This document shows, one piece after another, positions 36,955-49,954 of a DNA stretch of 64,000 nt (position 1 is its first letter; each line of letters opens with the position of its first letter). Both the position numbers and the translations under genes were made by a program. Origin of the DNA: Erythrocercus mccallii (taxonomy: Eukaryota > Chordata > Aves > Passeriformes > Dicruridae); NCBI GenBank assembly GCA_013397435.1, contig VZRG01001672.1:89488-153487 (forward strand), in the 5' to 3' direction. Below the pieces are notes generated by a model that was not told the origin of the DNA, searched no databases, and worked only from the letters and a program-made list of their open reading frames with translations.

Positions 36955-39712
36955 CTGAAGAACTTCCCTTTTCCAGGTACTTCTGTCCTGAAAGTTTTTC
37001 TGTTTTTCCTCCTTTCCTCCACTGTGCCTGCCTTCCTGCCTATTTTTCCAGAGACCAGAAAGAATCATAAACTTTTGTTTCAAGCATTTATTTTCTTGAG
37101 AAATCCTGCACCTTTGTGCTATGGCTGATCTTGACATGTCTCTGCCCATGCTTCTGCAGCTCAGACATGCTACTGTAATAACTGTATTATTTTTAATAAA
37201 GTTATAATTGTATCATGCTTATTTGCAGCTGGTTGAAAGTAGAAGTTTCTGGGTACGTGCAGATCTGCCTGCTAAACATAAATATTCACTTGACATCTTC
37301 CATGGGGGATAATCTCTAAAAACAGATCATGTTGCCTTGATTTAACTGCACTTAAAATAAAAGCAAGATATTGTAAAAAAAGCCTTGGTCCTTGAAAGTA
37401 TGGTCAGTATTTGTCTTCCATTTTCCTGACATGGTTAGATGCTGATCTCTGGCTTCCATGGGTACTAGGCTGTTGAGCCATCTCTAAAGCCCCAAAAGGA
37501 CATCATGATCTTGGCTGAAGGTTGCTAGTCAAGAGACTCAGCTCACTTCTGTGGTTTTCGCATCTCAGTAATAATCTGAGAAAGAAGTCTGTTAGTTCCT
37601 CCAAGGTCTTCAGTAAGGAATATTGTACACTGATTTCAAGCATGGTTGTTGCTACATACCCAAACTGCTTTTTTTTTTACTTATATTTTTTTTCCATTAA
37701 TAAAAAACTAAAGGGTTTTCACTTGAAGTGAGAATGTCACCATACCTGCTCAGCTATGGATTTAAAACAACTTTAACAATCAGAAAATAAAAATAGACAA
37801 AAGTTAATTCTCATTTAAAAAATATTTCTATTGTTTATTCTTCCAAAATACACATATATTTCAACTTGTTTAAAAGTCTGTGCATATTTGAAATAAAATT
37901 GTGTATTTCTGAATATATTAATATATAGTCCACATGTTCTTACAACTGGAAGCATACTCACTGATATTAATTTTTAATTTAGTAATACAGATCCTGTAAC
38001 AGTATGACTTTAAAAAAAAAAACAACCACTTTTCAGCAAAATTTTGATATATAATGACAATATCTTATTCCAGTCCTGTTCTTCACTTTCCTCCCCACTT
38101 GTAAACTGATTGTTAATTTTGTTGAAACTGTTAATGTCACGAACTTTTCGAGCAGCATAATCATAAATCTCACTAGGCAAATACAAGGGTCCTCTATAGG
38201 AGAAATTTCTCTTTTCTCTTACTTATTGAGGAAAAATGATGCTTGAAGTTTATAGCACAGTAATGGAGAAATACACGCACACCCATATATCCATATGTAT
38301 AAATTCACTTTTATATTTCTTTGTAGGTAAAACAGAAAGAGCCTGGTGAGCACAAAAAAGCAAAAAATTCATAACTAGGAAGATAAAATATCATGAACAG
38401 TTTGTGTAATTCACTTAAAGAGGTTATGGGTTGTAACACAAACCTTATGCCCTGACAAGCTGATACATCCTGTAGTATATCGGTGAAGCTCAGCTTTTAA
38501 ATAAACATTCTAACCCTTTAGTTTTCTGCTCACGTTCCTAATTTTCAATGCATCACTTAGTTCCTTTTGTTTGGCCCCCATATCTCTCCCTATGCCACTG
38601 CCATATCTGGAAGTTTGCAGGCACTAGCTACACACTTGTGCATTCACAAAAGACTCAGAGTTTCTTTCCATGCCCCAAATGTCAGTGAGATAACCTGCTT
38701 GGGTTTACTATGTGGTTTTTTCCCCCTGGAGATTTACAGAGATTTACATTACAAAATGTAAAAAGTAAAAAGCAGTACATGGTATAAGCATGAAATAATT
38801 AACTACCACTACCGTGGGGGGAACAGTTAGGGTGGTGCTGGCATTTAAGCTTTCAGATTACATGGAACTAGAGGATGGTAGGAATTTGCAACTCACACAG
38901 ACTTTTGATCTAAAGATAAAAACAACAAAAACAAACAAACTACACAAAACAAAATGCCACACAACTGTTTTATACGGGTTTGCCACCACTGGGAGCTACC
39001 TCATAGCATAAGGATATATGAGCCCTCAACGTGATCCTCACATGGTTCCAAACAATGATACTGCAGACACTTGTAGTGCTAAGACCACATGACTTAGATC
39101 TTTGTACTAGCTTTAAAGAATCTCTACTATGAGGTAGACTATAGCTACAACAATCTGTTATGAAGGCAATCTATAACTTACAAAGCAGATTTATGTGCTC
39201 CAAGAATGCTTGAAAATTTTTCAGTGTATGATTTAGTTTTCCATTCCTTCTTTAGGAAGGAGAGTCATAGTTCACCCATCAGTTCTCTTCAGCTCACTGT
39301 TTTTATTTCTATGCTGCTTCATTAGATTATCTGTGTAAAATTCACCCAGTCTTCTAAACATCCTCTTTGAACTCTTGTATCTTTTGAGTTTTGAACTCTA
39401 GATTTTCAGGTTTTGGACAGCCCACTGGCAAATGCTCATTCAAATTTATGGTATTCCTCAAACTATGTTTTCCCTGCCCTTCTGCTTACCTCACTGGTTA
39501 GATTTCTGTTTTAACAGAAGTCCAGGCTTCACAAATACATGATTCCAGAACCAGAAAATATGAGTAATAATCCTAGTTGCTTTAACTCATTGGCATGGCC
39601 CAATTAAGTAGCTGAAAGTAACTGTATCTCAGTCTTCTGAGAATATTGACATTGCAGCTTTTTAAGTATAAATATGTCATTATCTATATAACTAATGATG
39701 TCATTTCAAAAC

Positions 39713-39723
39713 TGCTGAGTCAG
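39713..39723 (+). promoter_or_regulatory. Maf/AP-1-like motif TGCTGAGTCAG
   Basis: Eleven of the 13 bases of the classic Maf recognition element of TRE type (TGCTGAGTCAGCA) are present in a row. A CRE-like TGATGTCATT lies 17 bases upstream (39696-39705). Two bZIP-type sites this close are suggestive of an enhancer, but motif matches alone are weak evidence. Confidence 0.3.
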
Positions 39724-40369
39724 AGAAGACTAGTGTTGTGGCAACTTCTCCTTGTTTCTTCCGTTTAAGAAGGAATAATTTGATTTTCCATGCTGGTCTC
39801 TTTTTTACCTTCCACTGACAGGATTTAATCCAGCGATCCACAAATTAAGCTGCCAATTGCTGTTGAAGGTAAATTAGAGATCAAGGACAGGATTCATCTC
39901 ATCTCAAGTTATGTATGTCTACAGTGTACATATACATGTCTGAGCTGCTCTCCTAAAATTCTTTTTCAATCATTCAAGCTTTCTTCACTGAGAAGGGCCT
40001 TCATATGCACTTTTCGGGTTTGATTGATCTGGCTTATTTTAGATATATACTTTCAGAAGAAATTAATCATGTCTGGGACATCACTGGCTAGTTTAATTAG
40101 ATTGTCATAGATTAGACAGGAAAACCACAGTGACTAACTCAGATTAAACAACTCCATTTAGTCATATGTTTCACATTCTGAGACACGCAGAATAAGCTGT
40201 TCAGATTCTTTTTGCCTATTGGTTCTTTTCTCAATCTCTCTGTTGCAAGTATCTTTTCTCTCAAGTTAGATATCTTATAGATGTGTTTGGCAAAGGTAGC
40301 TGACCTCTTAAATTCCTGTATTGAGAGAATTACTCAGATTACACTTCTTATTTTCTAGATGTATGTACA

Positions 40370-40461
40370 TTATATTTTTATATAATTTTTATATATATTT
40401 GCATATTTATATATACTATATATATTTTTATATATTATATATATTTATATTTTTATATAAT
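40370..40461. repeat. TA-rich low-complexity tract
   Basis: Repeated TATATTTTTATAT and ATATATATTTATAT blocks; only one C-containing and one G-containing interruption are seen. Low complexity. Confidence 0.85.
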
Positions 40462-43400
40462 TGTTTGTTTTAATGAGCTCTGTCTGTATATTTCTTTAAT
40501 TCATCAAATCTGTCAGTGAGTCTTATCATACCTATCCCTCCCTTTTGGCAGTGTTATTTTAGATAGTTTTATAACTTCTGGAGGGCAGAAACAATAATAA
40601 TTATTTTTAAGCAAATGAAGAAAGTTTGGTTTTAAAGGGATAGCTAAAATAAACCCTAGAGATGTTTTGGGAAACTTGATAGTGGTTCATCTGTTGCCAC
40701 TTGTTATCTAGCTTTAAGAAAGGTGAAGACCTTCTGCAAGGCAATATGACAACATGAGTTTGATATTATGTCTTAGCTGAAAGTCTGATAGATGGGCTGT
40801 TCAGGTAAATCTATATCCAGAACATAGAAAAATGCTTGATTCAGGGTAACTTGGACAAGAAGGAGAAGAAAGAAGACAGTAATGGAGAGAAAATATGGAG
40901 AGAAAAAAAAAGAAATATATTAGAAATATATTAGTTTAGAGTTTATATATTTTACATACCAACATTACTTTAAATAAAGGGCATGTTTTTAATTCAGTAA
41001 TCAGGTCTGAAGGTTCATAAATCAGGTGAGAAGTCCGGTTTCTTTTTCTTTCTTACACCATGTTAAATAAGAACTACTAAAAGTGCTTTAAGGAAAATGC
41101 CGGTTGAAAAAGATGTAAGTAGATAAAATAATGGAAGATTTTATATTCTGTCTATACTGAGTGCATAAATTCACATGAATATGATTGCTATTGTACAAGG
41201 AATTAAGAAGCGTAAGGAAAGGATAAGGAATTGTCATCTGGATAGTAACAAAAATTACCTACCAAAACTCTAAGGAAATATGTTTCTAACTTATTTTTTC
41301 CCATTTTTCTTAATGGTATTCTCCCTAGCATAGTAATTCTTGGAAAAAAGTCCAAATATGCATTTCAGTCAGTCTCACAACACTCCTGTAAAAGTTTGGC
41401 TATAAAACCGGCTGTAATACAGCTTTGCACACTGTCATTATCTTTATTGACTGAAAAATACAGCACATAACTCCTTAGATTTTTGAGACACATTTTAATT
41501 TATTTTATTGCTGACCAAGAATTTTAGTAAATTATAAATGTCCATTTTCAATTTCTGCTAGTGCAATTGATGTGATTTCATATAGAGTCATGGGATCTTT
41601 AAGTCTTATAAATGCACAGATTTATGGAACTCTAGTCCATTGCTAGTGAAATGAAAATAGCACTTGCTCCTGCACTAGTTGCTCCTCATGGGAATTCAAA
41701 CTCCAAACTCATTGTGACTTGCCTGCAAAAATCTATCTTGATGTTTTAAATGGGCAGGGTGGGAACAGGCTCCCTAGATTGTCTCAGTTAGCTTGCTGGT
41801 TTAAACTGATAACAGTTACTAAATCTGATAACAGCAGATTCATATGTTTCTGGGCCAAATCCAGATGATTTTATTTAATTTATTTCTGTTCAAGTGAAAC
41901 CCTGCTGAAATTAATGTGAATTTGACTGATGATAGGACTAGAAGGAGCAAGTGGCTGAATGTATTTCAAGAATTTGGAGGGTTTGGGGGTGTAGTAGTTT
42001 TTTGCATATGCAGAATAAAAAGATGTCAACACACTCTTTTTTCCACATACTTCTTGGGTTTAGCTGCACTGTTTTGAAAGTCTGTGTCACACAAATATCC
42101 CTTTCTCCATTAGTAACACAACAGCTGACTATTTGTTATGAGTGAAATAAGCAATAGTTGCTGGAAGTGCTAAAGCTGTTCACATTTAGAAATACGTGAG
42201 GGGATACCACAGCAGAGGATGTGTCTTCTTTCTCATCATGTCAAGCTTTCTTTCAAGTACCACACATTATTCATCAGAAAGATATTAGAGTGCATTTAAA
42301 ATCATTCCATTAATGTCAGAATATTTACTATGCAATGCTCAGATTTCCACCATCACATGCATATGCTCAAAATTGTGAAAAAGTGATGATGCCATTCTAC
42401 TTCCTCAGCCTTTTCTCCTTTTTTTTATCACCTGTTATTTTTAGTTCTTTAATTCAACTGATTTTGTTAGAATTTCTCACACAGATTCTGACTCCTTCAC
42501 TCGCAGGTGGTGAGAATTAAAGGGCTTATTAGGGGGAAATCTACTGTCACAGGAAGTTTGTGGCAAACCTCCTGATGTCTTCCTTCTACACTGAAGGTAA
42601 TGAATTGAGAATTGAGGGGGTATGCATCACTCTGATCTCCTTACTTATCAGCAGTGAATGTGTGTAAAGCGATTTTTGAAACCGTACAGTGCATTTTGGG
42701 GGGAGGCAAGAATGAATAATTTAAAGCTTTTTCCTTTGGCTTCACTCTGAACACTGTTTTCAGAATATACATGAGAATCAGTGGTAAACTAAGGAAATGC
42801 AATATATTTTAAAAGAGTTTCCTTTTATTCAAACTATTTGCCATCTCTGTGCCAGACAGACTCCCAGAGCAATATGATGTCAAAAGAAAGCCTGTCTGCA
42901 TGCCCAAATTATTCCCAAAGCTCTGAGAACTGGCTAGGGTAGAGGCAAGTGGGTGTGTGGGCAAAAGATACTGACCATGGAAACAGTGGCTGACCAGGGA
43001 ATATACTTTACCTGTGTCTCCCTTTAGGGAAAGATGGGGCAGTTGGGGCTCTTGCAGCCACACTTTGGCTGAGCTGATGCTTTCTTGGTAGAACTACATG
43101 TTCATTGACGTTATTAGCATTAACTAAATGGGGTTAAATTTCTTCCTTTTTCATCTCTCAGCACACTTGTGCAAGACCAGACGCAGTTCAGTGCTTATTA
43201 CTGAAAGCTTATTTTCTGAGAAATGACCAAGATACAGTTTAAAAGGAACCTAAAACTGATACTCAGGGGTTTTTTAGACCTCTTCTTTTCACAGATTCCT
43301 TTACTGTCAATTTCAATTTAGATGCTAATCTCATTTTTGCTTTCTGGGGGAATGTGAATTGAAACCTGTGTGATTTGAAGCATAACATAAGGCGCACTTT

Positions 43401-45877
43401 ATATTAAGCTCCTATTATAGAGTGGATCATATCAACATAAACAGCATATATCAGGGTCTTGGAAATGTGCTGCAGAAACATTTCACATGACACTTTAAAG
43501 TAAAGATGGGGGAAGATCCTGGGTTCTTTTGCTTAAGCTACCACTGCAAAACAGAAAAAGGGAGGAAAAAGGGGCAAAAGCAAAACAAAAAAAAACAAAA
43601 TGAATGGAGTAAATAAATTACTGTTCTAAAATAGAAGATAAAAGAAAAGAGCTTGCCAAATATAAGATAGGGTAAAATCTTGCTTTTTAGATCAGAGTAA
43701 ATTAAAATGAATTCCAGTGTCTTCTGCAAATTTTTTTAGATTTGCGCTAGTCTAGGTGACAGATGGAATTAGTCAGGCTTTACATCAGTTGCACTGAGAA
43801 CAGAATTTGTCTCTATAACACTGCAAGAGGGAGGGCCGTCCTTCAGTGCAAAGAATCCTTCTACTGAGCCTACGTTTTCCCCCCTTTGTTTGTCTTTAGC
43901 TGTTCATATTAGTTTTAAATTCCCTTTATTCACTCTCTTTCCTTTGTTTCCCCAGTCTGTGTAAAAGATTCTGAAACATGCTTCATTACCAGTTTCCACT
44001 CCCACATTTTAGATTTACTTTTTACAACCGTCCTACCTTTGCAGTAATTCTTCTCAACACTGCTCCCACTATGGCAATATCTGCTGCTTCTTATCCCTCA
44101 AGGACTCACACCGTCATACAAAATACTGTTTGGTCTTTTACTTGAACAAAAATGCTAATACACCACAATAGGCTGAGATGCACAAGTTCTTCTTTTATAC
44201 TGATTTTACTGACTTTTTGATGCAGCTATTATCTCAGTTTCCTCAATGAATATTTCTGAAGTCTTTCCATCATAAGGAAATCTGTGCTGCCCTTCCAAGA
44301 CCATGTAAAATCACCACACTGTCTTTTGGTCACATTTTCAGCAAGAGGTAATACATCTAAGTGAAATAACATTTTCTGTCAGAAAATTCTTTTTAGCCAG
44401 CCAAGATGTCACAATATAAATTTATAAATCTTCTTAAACTTTTTTCCTTATCTTCTTATCAACCCTATCTTACCTAAACCACTCAACCTCTTAGTCATTT
44501 ATCAAGCACCACTTCACATTTGAACATGAAAACATAATATTAGTTGTGAAAGGGTTTACAGGCAGCATGTGCAAACATAGTCAAACAGAGTAGAAAAATA
44601 AAAGGTTCCAATTTCAAGGAAAGTGTCATGGTCTGCTGTTCCAATCTATGCAGACATCTAACACAAGGCTGTTTTGCAATTGCAAACATTTATAGTCTTC
44701 TGCATTCCCCAAGAATGACTATTATTTCTAATTGGAAAGCACAGCTTTGTGATTACAGAGTTGAACAGGAATTAAAAAGCAGGTTGCTCTTCAGAGTTAT
44801 TTCTCTTACCTCCCTCGTGGACAGTAAACAAATCATCTTTCTTTCCTGTGTTTCAGTTTCTTTTCCTGTACAGTGCACTCTGAATACTTTCATGGTTAGT
44901 CATCCACATTTATAGCATGAATGGCTTGTGTACAGAGTTTGCAGTAAATTTTAATCAGGTACATGCGTTAGCTACTGAAGCATGAGAAAAAATGTATTTT
45001 CTTATGCAGAGTGTATGTTACTTTATTCAACCCATAAGTAGACACCATTGCAGTAATATTCTATCATTTCCAGTGACTGAAGTTTCCATTCTGTATCCAT
45101 TGGAATTACACCAAAAAATAGAGAAGAAATGGCCACAATCTGCTTCTGACCTGACTTTAGCTGACGATAAATTGTATTTGCACCATCTAAACTACTATAA
45201 CTTTCTATCTGCATGTGGGTTTGGGCATTTTTCCCTGGATAAGGCTATTACACATCATACAGCACCTGAATTTTGAAACTACATTAAAGAAGAAAAGGAA
45301 GGAGATGTTGAGTCTGGTAAGGCCGGGATTACAAACTCTTTCTTTTGGTAAGGCTTGTTCCCACTCTGTGCAAAGCAGTCCTTTGCACACAGAAAATTGA
45401 AAATGTGATGGTGTCATGTCAGTATTTGGATGTAATAAGAGTGAAGATGAGGTGGCACATGCTTCAGCTTATATTAACAGGCAAACTTTGTCCCCTGATC
45501 CATAAAGTGTTTGAATGCTGCCTGTAGCTTTTCCAAGAGTTCACATTTGGATGCTTCCAGTGTTATTTTTAAAAACAGCATGCTCTGCAGGGAGGCCTTC
45601 AGCAATGGCCAAATGCCTGAAGGAACACAGAAACAAACATGTCTTCTGTTTAAAGAGAGTTTCAGAGAGGAGGTCCTGCTTCATTGAGTTTCACCTTTTA
45701 GATAACTGTGGATATGTAAGTGGGATTCTTATTCCTCTGTCTGAGGTGTGTTTTCTCAGCATGAGATGCTGGCACAGTGCTGAGGCACCTTGTTAGCAGA
45801 CAAGTTTACTGTGTCAGCAAAAAACTGAGTTCCAGAAATGTCTTAGTACAGTTCAGTGAAATCACACAAACCATTGA

Positions 45878-45962
45878 TGTCATGGTTTAGTTGAGGTTAG
45901 GGTTGGACTTGATGATCCTGGAGGCCTCTTCCAATCTAGTTATTCTGTATGTGATTCTGGGT
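45878..45962 (+). mobile_element. CR1 LINE, 3' tail fragment
   Basis: The sequence GGTTGGACTTGATGATCCTGG followed by a GGCCTCTTCCAATCTAG-type block and ATTCTGTATGTGATTCTG matches the highly conserved 3' end of avian CR1. There the element ends in short ATTCTATG-type repeats. Only about 85 bases are recognisable, as expected from the severe 5' truncation typical of target-primed reverse transcription. This is the only plus-strand transposon in the window. Confidence 0.85.
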
Positions 45963-46095
45963 GATTTGCCCTGGTCTTGTAATGAATGCACAGACATAAA
46001 CTAAATCACATAAACATTGAAGTGAAGTCTTTGTAACTAGCAATGATAAGATTGTTTCTCAGTAAAGTTTGACATTTTAACTGTTTTTCTGATGT

Positions 46096-46268
46096 AGGTT
46101 TATGGGTGTTTGGGGGCTTGGGTTGTGTTCAGAGTTGTTATTTTTCTTGTTATTGGGGTTTTGAGGCTTTTTGTTTTGAGGACCATTTTTTGTGTTTACT
46201 TTGTGGGTTTTTGGTTGTTTGGGATGGTTGGGTTGAGGTTTTGGTTTTTGTTTGTTAGTTGCTTGCTC
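46096..46268. repeat. G/T-rich low-complexity tract
   Basis: The plus strand is dominated by G and T with many GGG and GGGG runs (for example GGGTGTTTGGGGGCTTGGG near 46104). The run spacing allows a possible G-quadruplex on the plus strand. The 85-codon Phe/Val-rich frame 46110-46367 is an artefact of this composition. Confidence 0.8.
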
Positions 46269-46269
46269 G

Positions 46270-46324
46270 TTTTATTTATTTATTTATGTATTTATTTATT
46301 TATTTATTTATTTATGTACTTATG
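46270..46324. repeat. TTTA tetranucleotide microsatellite
   Basis: About 13 TTTA units with two TGTA interruptions. It forms one compound low-complexity block with the G/T-rich tract before it and the GACT array after it. Confidence 0.9.
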
Positions 46325-46364
46325 TTTGTCAGCAAAACACACTCTTCTCATAGTGGCTTTCTCT

Positions 46365-46424
46365 TGACTGACTGATTGACTGACTGACTGACTGACTGAC
46401 TACTGATTGACTGATTGACTGACT
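46365..46424. repeat. GACT/GATT tetranucleotide microsatellite
   Basis: About 15 units of TGAC with scattered TGAT variants and one 3-base phase slip near 46401. It contains no C/T-only or A-only runs and is distinct from neighbouring repeats. Confidence 0.9.
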
Positions 46425-48335
46425 CTAAGGACCACTGGAAAGATAACAGGACTGTTCTTTTGAATTTTAAAACAAACTCTTAATCTGAAACAGATACCCT
46501 TGTTTCAAAAAGCTGTCTAATCCAAAGAAGCAAACTCAAGGGAGAATCTATCAACATGACTAAGAATATCTATAACTCCTGTAGGAGTCAAGACAGATAT
46601 GCACATTTCCATCCAAGGAAAATCTCACTGTATTTAACCACATTTTAAGGAGACATTCATGTATTCACAGCTAAATCCTCTGGAGTTGTAGGAAGCTCTG
46701 TCCCCTAGGATTTGCCCTGGGCTGAAATTAATGCCCAGGGAAGAAAGATGTTTACTGAGAAATAGGAAATAGATATTTGATTTAGACAAATTTTCCAGAG
46801 TGTAAGCATTTAATAAGCATGTTTGTAATAGAAAAGGCTGTGGAAGAAACTGCATGTAGCTTCTAAAAGCCCTCACTGAAATTTGGGCGCAAGCAGGGCA
46901 AAGAAAAAAGAAGCCCTGATAACAGCATTTCTAGAAATACTTATACTCTGGAGAACATGAGCAGCCAAAATTGCTTCAGGTAACTGTATCAGAGTGAAGC
47001 TTCCAGTGCATGCTAACACCCTCAATGCTGGACAGTCAACCATCACAGCAGGAGATTTCCAATTTTCCTGAAACACCTTTGCTACAGACAGTTATGCTAG
47101 TACCTAACTTTTAGTTCTCATTAGGAAACCCAAAACAAGTTTTCTTGATGTCACATCAGAAGGGAGCCTTTTGCAAAGGATTCTTACCCCTTTATTCATT
47201 TAATTCATCTCTCTATCCCATTAGTCATGTAGAGAAGAGGCAGTAATTTTTTTCATGTGCTTACCAGTGTTAATACAGCTGAATCAATTAAAGCGGATTA
47301 GATCTTTCTAATCATTTTAAACATGAGGAAAGACATAAATTATTTTTATTTTCTATATGACATAATACAGGTGCACATATTGTTGTACTCCTATTTTAGT
47401 CAAAAACCTCATCTATGTTATAAGAACCATCTACGATTCAAACCAGGTATGAAAATCAAATTTAAGCAGCAGGCAAAGAGCAATATCACCTCTGTTTTCT
47501 GGGACCACACAAACATTTGCTATGCATGCTCAACAGCAAGTAGAGCAATACTCTTGCAGCTTGGTTCTGGGCCTCTGTTTTGATATGGATCACACTGGGT
47601 TATGATTTCTGTTGTTATTCAGGAGGTAACCACACTTAATTATCTGCCTCCCTTTACAGTAAGATGGAAGTTGCAGGTCTGTCTGATTACTTCAGTGACA
47701 TTCCCATTTGAAGATCTGCACTTTTATGAAATTGACATTCATTAAATCAAAGATACTTTTCTATGTTACGCTGTTATATATCAACTCCCTTCACTGCAGG
47801 CACTTCCATTTCACGTTACTTTTATCCCATTTTAATGTACCGTGAGTGTCAGAGAAGACCTGGCATCTGACATTTTTTTGACAATGTTCCATTTTATCAT
47901 TTGCAAATTCTTGACATGTAAAAACTCCAGTAGATTGAACATCCCAAAGGGAAGGAGGCAGGTAAAAGTGAAAAGAGTGAGAAGGTGAGATATGAAAATC
48001 CTGACACTCATGTTTATTTCACAGATTAATTATTGCAAGTAATTTGATTTTCAAGGATTTATGAGGTCAGCTGTATTTCCTGTAATTTATTTAGAACATA
48101 ATTTCCAGATTTCGAATAAGCATCAGCCCTGCCTAACATATTACTTCCAGCCCCATTTTTTCTACTTCACATGATAAATATTTTGATGTAAAAATCTCTA
48201 GCTAACTTAAAGTGATCATTTTACAGAAGATATTGTTGCTTGTTTTATCTGGCACTATTGCCCAAACACATTTTAAGGAGATGTAGAAATAATTAGGATG
48301 AAAAGAATTAACTTTTTAAGTATCAGTCAGTTTTA
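46425..48335. other. AT-rich single-copy DNA, no gene
   Basis: No transposon or gene is recognised. A perfect 8-bp stem hairpin lies at 46715-46740. The 3' third (about 47995-48320) is rich in TAATTA/ATTAAT motifs and free of recognised repeats, so it is a possible conserved non-coding element. Confidence 0.5.
46715..46740. repeat. Perfect 8-bp inverted repeat (hairpin)
   Basis: CCCTGGGC and GCCCAGGG flank a 10-base loop. The stem is G/C-rich in an AT-rich region, so it would be fairly stable. No T-tract or flanking gene suggests a terminator; it is probably incidental. Confidence 0.8.
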
Positions 48336-48826
48336 AAGTTGTTGAGAGGTACCTCAACAGATCATCTAGTCTAAACTTCCTCCTCAAACAGGGTGAGCTA
48401 CAGTGGATTGCTGAGGGCTGTGTCCTGTTGGATTTTGAACGTCTCCAAGGATGAAGACTCCACATTCTCTAGGCAAACTGTCTCACAAACCAGTCTTACA
48501 GAGGGGAAAGAAAAAAAAAAACAACTACCACCCCCTGGAAAAAACCCACTCACTTTTCCCCTATGTTTAAATGAAATTTCTTGTACTCCTCCCTATGTCC
48601 ATTGCCTCTTGTTTTACTCCTGTCACTTCTTCATCTTTGAGGTCCTTTGCTGGACTTGTTCCAGTCTTTTGATGTCTTATTTGTACTGGGAAGCCCAGCA
48701 CAGGACCTAGTACTCTAGATGAATACAGTGAAAGTATCATCTCCCTCTACCTGTGAGCAGTGCTCTGCCTCATGCACCTCTTAATGCTTTTGACCTTTTT
48801 GTTTTCCACAAGAGCACACTGTTGGC

Positions 48827-49087
48827 TCATGGAAAGTTTGGTGCCCACCAGGTCAAGTCATTTTCTGCCACACTGATTTCCAGATGGTCAACCCCCAGCC
48901 TCTTCTGATAAGTGGGATTAATCTTGTCTAAATGCAGAATTTTGCATTTACCTTTGTTGACATTCATGAGGTTGCTGCTAGTCCATTTCTTGTCCAGGCA
49001 CCTCCAAGTTGCAACACACCCACCTGGTCTGTCAACCACTTTTCTCACACTTTTTGAGGAAACAATCTGTCCCATCATCCAAGTCAC
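48827..49087 (-). pseudogene. CR1 reverse-transcriptase C-terminal fragment
   Basis: The minus-strand translation contains NLMNVNKGKCKILHLDKINP and the following RLGVDHLEISVAENDL. It matches the conserved CR1 region NLM-F-KGKCKVLHLG-NNP then a RLG--LESS-AEKDLG block, known from the family. Just upstream, where CR1 should have the catalytic FADD motif, the frame reads KVVDRPGG, so the active site is gone. It is a relic, not a gene. Confidence 0.85.
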
Positions 49088-49602
49088 TAAAAAAGATGTT
49101 AAATAGTATTTGCATCAGTTTTGATCTCTGGAGTACTTCACTAGTGATTAGCCTCAATCTGAAACTTGTGTTCTGGTCACAACCATGAAAGACAGTTTTC
49201 AATCCACCTCACTGTCCATATATTTTGCCCATATTTCATCAGTTTATGAGTGAGAATGTTACAGAAAATGTAGTTGTACACTTGCTAAAGGTAAGATGAA
49301 CAGCATCCAATGCTTTCCCCTCATCCACCATGAGAGTCACCTCACCATAGAAGTCTATGAAATTGGTCATGCATGATTTCCCCTGTATAAATCCCTGCTA
49401 ATGACTTCAAATTACTTTCTTGTCTCTCATGTGTTGGGAAATGTTTTTGAAGAGGATTCAGTCCATCGCTTCCATCAGATAAAGGAGAGACTGACTGGTC
49501 TGTGTTGCACTGGATCCTCCCTCTTTTCCTTCAGGAAGGCAGAACTGGCAATTGCTTTGTTCCTTCCAGTACACAGGAATCTCCCTTACTTGCCACAGAC
49601 TT

Positions 49603-49863
49603 TCAAAGCTGATCAAGATTGTTCTTGCACTGAAATGGGTCAGCTCCCTCAGCACTCAGAGGTGAATCAGGTTCCAGGGGCTCATGTATGTCCAGTTTTG
49701 TTTTAACGTGCTTGAGTAGATTCTTATCGCTCTGGAATTCCTGAAGACAGGTCTTACCAGTAAAGACCAAGGTGACAGTAGCAAAGACTTCTTTTACCTT
49801 TTCAATGCCCTTTGTAATGAGATCCCCTTTCCTGTTCAGCAATATCCCCATACTTTTCTTCAA
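49603..49863 (-). pseudogene. CR1 reverse-transcriptase N-terminal fragment
   Basis: The minus-strand frame contains LLNRKGDLITKGIEKVKEVF and, near its end, LDIHEPLEPD. These correspond to the CR1 RT entry region (LLNE-GDLVTKD-EKAE and KLDIHKSMGPDG in intact elements, from memory). The rest of the RT core continues at lower coordinates in other frames, showing frameshifts. Confidence 0.8.
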
Positions 49864-49954
49864 CTTCCTTCTGCTGCTTATGCATGTAGAAACTTTCTTT
49901 CTTGCACTTCACCCCTGCTTCATCAGGTTTACCTCCAAAAGAGCTTTGGTTTTC

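Larger units (their letters stand above)
37150..45877. other. AT-rich single-copy DNA, no gene
   Basis: Transposon-free as far as I can tell, with no gene recognised. Plus-strand frames such as 44628-44915 and 44992-45276 (94-95 codons) match no family. The stretch includes a TA-rich tract at 40370-40461, an 11-bp doublet near 40909-40931, and a Maf/AP-1-like motif at 39713-39723. Confidence 0.55.

Noticed and set aside
46110..46367. Hydrophobic 85-codon plus-strand frame resembling membrane segments
   Set aside because: It is encoded by the G/T-rich tract and the TTTA microsatellite.
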